Positions 44,539-47,055 of a stretch of DNA of 47,055 nt are shown in pieces (the stretch's first letter is position 1; the number at the start of each line of letters is the position of its first letter). The translations under genes and the position numbers were made by a program. Below the pieces are notes generated by a model. It was not told the origin of the DNA and did no database searches. It saw nothing but the letters and a program-made list of their open reading frames with translations. The stretch is from Gemmatimonadota bacterium (GTDB lineage: Bacteria > Gemmatimonadota > Gemmatimonadetes > Longimicrobiales > Gaopeijiaceae), in NCBI GenBank assembly GCA_024638325.1, contig JAHEKM010000007.1, positions 1 to 47,055 of the forward strand. Direction: 5' to 3'.

Positions 44539-45703
44539 GCCCGACGAGGCCCTCCACCGCGCGAAGGCGCTGGATCCAACGCGTCACGTCGCTCGCCGAC
44601 ACGATGCCGATGAGCTGCCCCCGGTCCACTACGAGCGCGCGTCCACCGCTCTTTGGGCGATTCATGTCTTGAAGGGCCTGCTCGACGGTCGTGTTCGGAG
44701 CGACGACGGCGCATTCGGCGAGCGGGGTCATGGCGTCGGCTACCTGCAGTCGGTTCCACTGCTCCTGCGGAACGCGCTTCACGTCCTCCAATGTCACCAT
44801 CCCCACGAGCTCGCCCTGGTCCACGCACGGGTAGCTGCCATATCGGAGCCGCATGAAGTGAGCACGCACGAGCTCGTCCAAGGGCATGCGGGTCGACACC
44901 ACCTCCGGCTGGGGGGACATCAGGTCGGCGGCGACGAAGCCGGCGAGCAGATCGCGAAGCAGCTGCTGCTGGAGAGATGCACCGGCGAGGTTGCGCAGGA
45001 ACCACCCGATGAACACGAGCCATAGGCCACTGACCGGTGCTCCGGCCAGGGCTTGGAGGCCGCCCAGGATCATGAGCAGGGCGCCGAATGCGCGTCCACC
45101 ACCGACTGCCCAGCGGGTGGCCTTCGCCTTGTTTCCGGTGGCCTTCCACACGAGAGCTCGGAGGACACGCCCCCCGTCGAGCGGAAAGCCCGGAACGAGG
45201 TTGAAGATCGCGAGTGCGAGGTTGATGAACCCCAAGTAGGAGGTGACGCCGATCACCGGGTCACCGAGTCCATAAGCCGTCGCGGCCACCGACAGCGCCT
45301 GGAACAGCCCGGCCAGGGCGAAGCTCATGGCCGGTCCGACGCCGGCGATGAGGATCTCGTCATTGGGCCGGTCAGGCTCCCGGGTCGCCCACGCCATCCC
45401 CCCGAACATGAACAGCGTGATGCCCGCGACCGGAATCCCCTTCGCCCTGGAGACCACGGCGTGGGAGAGCTCGTGCGCCAGCAGCGAAGCGAAGAAAAGA
45501 AACGTCCCGGCCGAGCCCATCAGCAGGTGCGTTCGGCCCGAGAGCTCTGGGTACTGCTGCGGGAAGACCGCCACCGCCAGCGACCAAAAGACGAGGAAGA
45601 AGATCACGAACCACGAGAGATCAATCCGAATCTCGAAGCCCAAGATGGACCCGAGCCGGATTCCGCCTGTGGGCGTGGGCCCCCCTTCCCGGTCCTTCGT
45701 CAT
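44528..45703 (-). CDS. site-2 protease (M50) with two CBS domains
   Basis: Intramembrane zinc metalloprotease of 391 residues. Zinc motif HELSH (H77, E78, H81) in ASLLAHELSHAVVSRAKG and the third ligand D176 in NLVPGFPLDGGR. About six membrane segments span residues 30-240. Two CBS domains follow: ADLMSPQPEVVSTRMPLDELV and ADAMTPLAECAVVAPNTTVEQALQDM, which sense adenosyl ligands in related proteins. S2P-CBS enzymes (Rip3/SpoIVFB-like) cleave membrane-bound regulators. Coupled to the downstream P-type ATPase gene. ATG 45703 is divergent from ApbE by 34 bases. Confidence 0.93.
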   Translation of the reverse strand: MTKDREGGPTPTGGIRLGSILGFEIRIDLSWFVIFFLVFWSLAVAVFPQQYPELSGRTHLLMGSAGTFLFFASLLAHELSHAVVSRAKGIPVAGITLFMFGGMAWATREPDRPNDEILIAGVGPAMSFALAGLFQALSVAATAYGLGDPVIGVTSYLGFINLALAIFNLVPGFPLDGGRVLRALVWKATGNKAKATRWAVGGGRAFGALLMILGGLQALAGAPVSGLWLVFIGWFLRNLAGASLQQQLLRDLLAGFVAADLMSPQPEVVSTRMPLDELVRAHFMRLRYGSYPCVDQGELVGMVTLEDVKRVPQEQWNRLQVADAMTPLAECAVVAPNTTVEQALQDMNRPKSGGRALVVDRGQLIGIVSASDVTRWIQRLRAVEGLVGRAS

Positions 45704-45737
45704 GTGGAAAGGTATCGCGCTGGACTACTTTCGAGAC

Positions 45738-46769
45738 ATGGCGAGCCTCAGGAGACGACGGCCGCGCGCCGGTTGCATGGCTCTGTGCCTGATTGCGTCC
45801 GCCGCGTGCGACGGTCAGGTCACCGTAGAGTCGTACTCCGGCTCCACGATGGGCACGTCGTATTCGGTGACGGTGGAGACGCTCGGCACGGCGCCGGCAC
45901 TCGCCCCCCTCGGTCGGGTCGTGGAGGGAGAGCTGGCCCGACTCGAAGGTTTGCTGTCCACGTACGACCCCGCGTCGGATGTGTCGCGATTCACGGCCTT
46001 CCGGGGGACCGGGCCCATCCTGGTCGACCCGGACCTGGTGGAGCTGATCGAGGCGGCGTTGGACGTCGCAGACCGATCCGGCGGGGCCTTCGATCCCACG
46101 GTGGGTCCGCTGGTCGAGGCCTGGGGCTTCGGTCCGGCGGACCCGGCGCTCCCCGACTCGGCGGCGGTTGCCGAGCTGTTGACGCACGTGGGGTTCGGTC
46201 GACTCGCCCCGGATCGGTCTGGAGGGACGCTGGCCAAGTCGGACCCCCGAATCGGCATCGACCTCTCGGGCATCGCCAAGGGCTTCGCCGCGGAGCGCTT
46301 GGCGCGCCGGATCGTCGCGCTGGGATACGGCAGTGCGCTCGTCGACGTCGGGGGCGAGCTACGAGCCGTCGGCTCCCACGTGGACGGGCGCCCCTGGCGC
46401 GTCGCCCTCGAGGGGCCGGGCGTGCAGGCTCCGGGCGTCCTGGGCACCATCGACCTCGTCGACGAGGCCGTCGCGACCTCCGGTGATTTCAGGAACTACT
46501 ATGAGGTCGACGGTGTGCTCTACTCCCACATCCTGGACCCACGCACGGGGTATCCGCTGCCCTATCGGGGCTTCTCCGTGAGCGTCGTTCACTCCGACGC
46601 GACCTGGGCCGATGCTTGGGCAACCGCCCTTACGGTGCTTGGGCCGGAGGAGGGGTTGGAGCGGGCTGAGCTAGAGGGACTGGCCGCGCTCTTCTCGTGG
46701 CGCGAGCCCGGCGCGGTGGTGACGCGGGAGACGACCGCGATGGAGGGGCGGGTAGCCTTCGCCCGGTGA
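45738..46769 (+). CDS. apbE: FAD:protein FMN transferase (ApbE), lipoprotein
   Basis: Attaches FMN covalently to Thr of periplasmic flavoproteins such as NqrB/C or RnfG. Signal MASLRRRRPRAGCMALCLIASAACDGQ with lipobox SAAC. Motifs: SGSTMGTSYSVTVE, SGGAFDPTVGPLVEAWGFG, IGIDLSGIAKGFAAERLARR, ALVDVGGELRAVGSHVDGRPWRVALEGP, AVATSGDFRNYYEVDGVLYSHILDPRTGYPL with the metal/FAD residues. At 343 residues it is normal length. I start at ATG 45738; ATG 45702 in frame would overlap the divergent protease start codon. No flavoprotein substrate is in the window. Confidence 0.95.
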   Translation: MASLRRRRPRAGCMALCLIASAACDGQVTVESYSGSTMGTSYSVTVETLGTAPALAPLGRVVEGELARLEGLLSTYDPASDVSRFTAFRGTGPILVDPDLVELIEAALDVADRSGGAFDPTVGPLVEAWGFGPADPALPDSAAVAELLTHVGFGRLAPDRSGGTLAKSDPRIGIDLSGIAKGFAAERLARRIVALGYGSALVDVGGELRAVGSHVDGRPWRVALEGPGVQAPGVLGTIDLVDEAVATSGDFRNYYEVDGVLYSHILDPRTGYPLPYRGFSVSVVHSDATWADAWATALTVLGPEEGLERAELEGLAALFSWREPGAVVTRETTAMEGRVAFAR

Positions 46770-46796
46770 GGCGCACGCGCCCGGGACGCGGTGCGG

Positions 46797-46994
46797 CTAC
46801 GGTCCCCAGTTGATGACGGTGTTGGCTCCCTGGCTGAGATCTCCGGCGTTGACGGTCGCAGGCGTCGGGTTGGTGACGTCGACGATGACGTCCGCTCCGC
46901 CGGGGTTGACCGTCTGGATGTAGAAGCCGCTGCCCGGTGGCGTGCCGAAGACTAAACGGCTCAGGCCAGCGCGCGTATCAGTCTTTCGACGTCG
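46797..46994 (-). pseudogene. orphan C-terminal coding remnant without a start codon
   Basis: A 65-codon open frame on the minus strand ends ...FYIQTVNPGGADVIVDVTNPTPATVNAGDLSQGANTVINWGP and contains no ATG, GTG or TTG. Its 3' two thirds have strong coding character (nearly all codons end in G or C, Ig-like/beta-rich composition). The first part overlaps in another frame with the tail of the aminotransferase at 46961-47055, where a rare TTA codon appears. I read it as the tail of an exported beta protein whose 5' part was lost. Not in the ORF track. Confidence 0.4.
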
Positions 46995-47055
46995 TCAAGG
47001 TCGTTGAACACGGACGGCGACACTCTGAAGTGATGTGCCGCAACGGTTGCTGTCA
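46961..47055 (-). CDS. C-terminus of a class V aminotransferase (partial)
   Basis: The frame enters from beyond the window and ends at TGA 46963-46961: TATVAAHHFRVSPSVFNDLDDVERLIRALA. The HxR-[IV]SPxxFNDxxDVERLxxAL pattern is the usual C-terminus of class V aminotransferases (cysteine desulfurase-like, PLP-dependent). Only about 30 residues are visible, so the substrate cannot be judged. Overlaps the orphan remnant in another frame. Confidence 0.65.
   Translation of the reverse strand, partial: TATVAAHHFRVSPSVFNDLDDVERLIRALA

Overview
The window is GC-rich chromosomal DNA from a Gram-negative-type bacterium. It encodes a TonB-dependent receptor, many lipoproteins and secreted envelope proteins, a TRAP transporter and a Tat-exported binding protein. 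Gene content and style (alpha-E/ATP-grasp/transglutaminase cassette, DUF2339, SIMPL, M16 proteases, very dense translational coupling with ATGA/GTGA overlaps and frequent GTG/TTG starts) fit Gemmatimonadota or a related phylum. That placement is inference; no rRNA or tRNA gene was seen. I found no CRISPR array, insertion sequence or phage gene.

Layout. 1-3567 (minus strand): a ZnuD-like TonB receptor cut by the window edge, a small exported His/Cys protein upstream of it, and an unrecognised protein followed by a strong intrinsic terminator. 3795-16522 (plus): endonuclease IV, then a long directon that starts with a structured leader, queD and folE. It continues through a zinc-ribbon protein, TPR proteins, OsmC, an acyl-CoA synthetase, CutA, a degenerate macro domain, a membrane-anchored transglutaminase, an ABC ATPase/permease pair, a TerB-like protein and two small membrane proteins. 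16549-20316 (minus): SIMPL protein, DUF1499-like protein, lipoprotein, DUF445. 20439-25662 (plus): sugar nucleotidyltransferase, SDR, TRAP permeases DctQ/DctM, AlkA-type glycosylase, O-methyltransferase. 25675-26796 (minus): the TRAP binding protein. 26975-32802 (plus): CcmH-like protein, circularly permuted ATP-grasp, alpha-E, transglutaminase, DUF2339. 32799-37467 (minus): cupin, ilvE, PaaI thioesterase, M16 protease. 37615-41809 (plus): msrB, two exported proteins, NAD-isocitrate dehydrogenase, a zinc-ribbon membrane protein, glutaryl-CoA dehydrogenase. 41806-45703 (minus): Ca2+-type P-ATPase and a site-2 protease with CBS domains. 45738-46769 (plus): ApbE. 46797-47055 (minus): an orphan coding remnant overlapping the tail of a class V aminotransferase.

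How it works together. Most of the window is housekeeping: pterin/7-deazapurine supply, DNA repair, TCA cycle and amino-acid catabolism, redox repair, envelope proteolysis. The two least-described parts are the roughly 260-nt structured leader in front of queD-folE, which looks like a riboswitch or attenuator of no family I can name, and the amidoligase-like cassette (ATP-grasp, alpha-E, transglutaminase). That cassette belongs to a known conserved set whose product is unknown. A second transglutaminase coupled to an ABC exporter lies elsewhere in the window.
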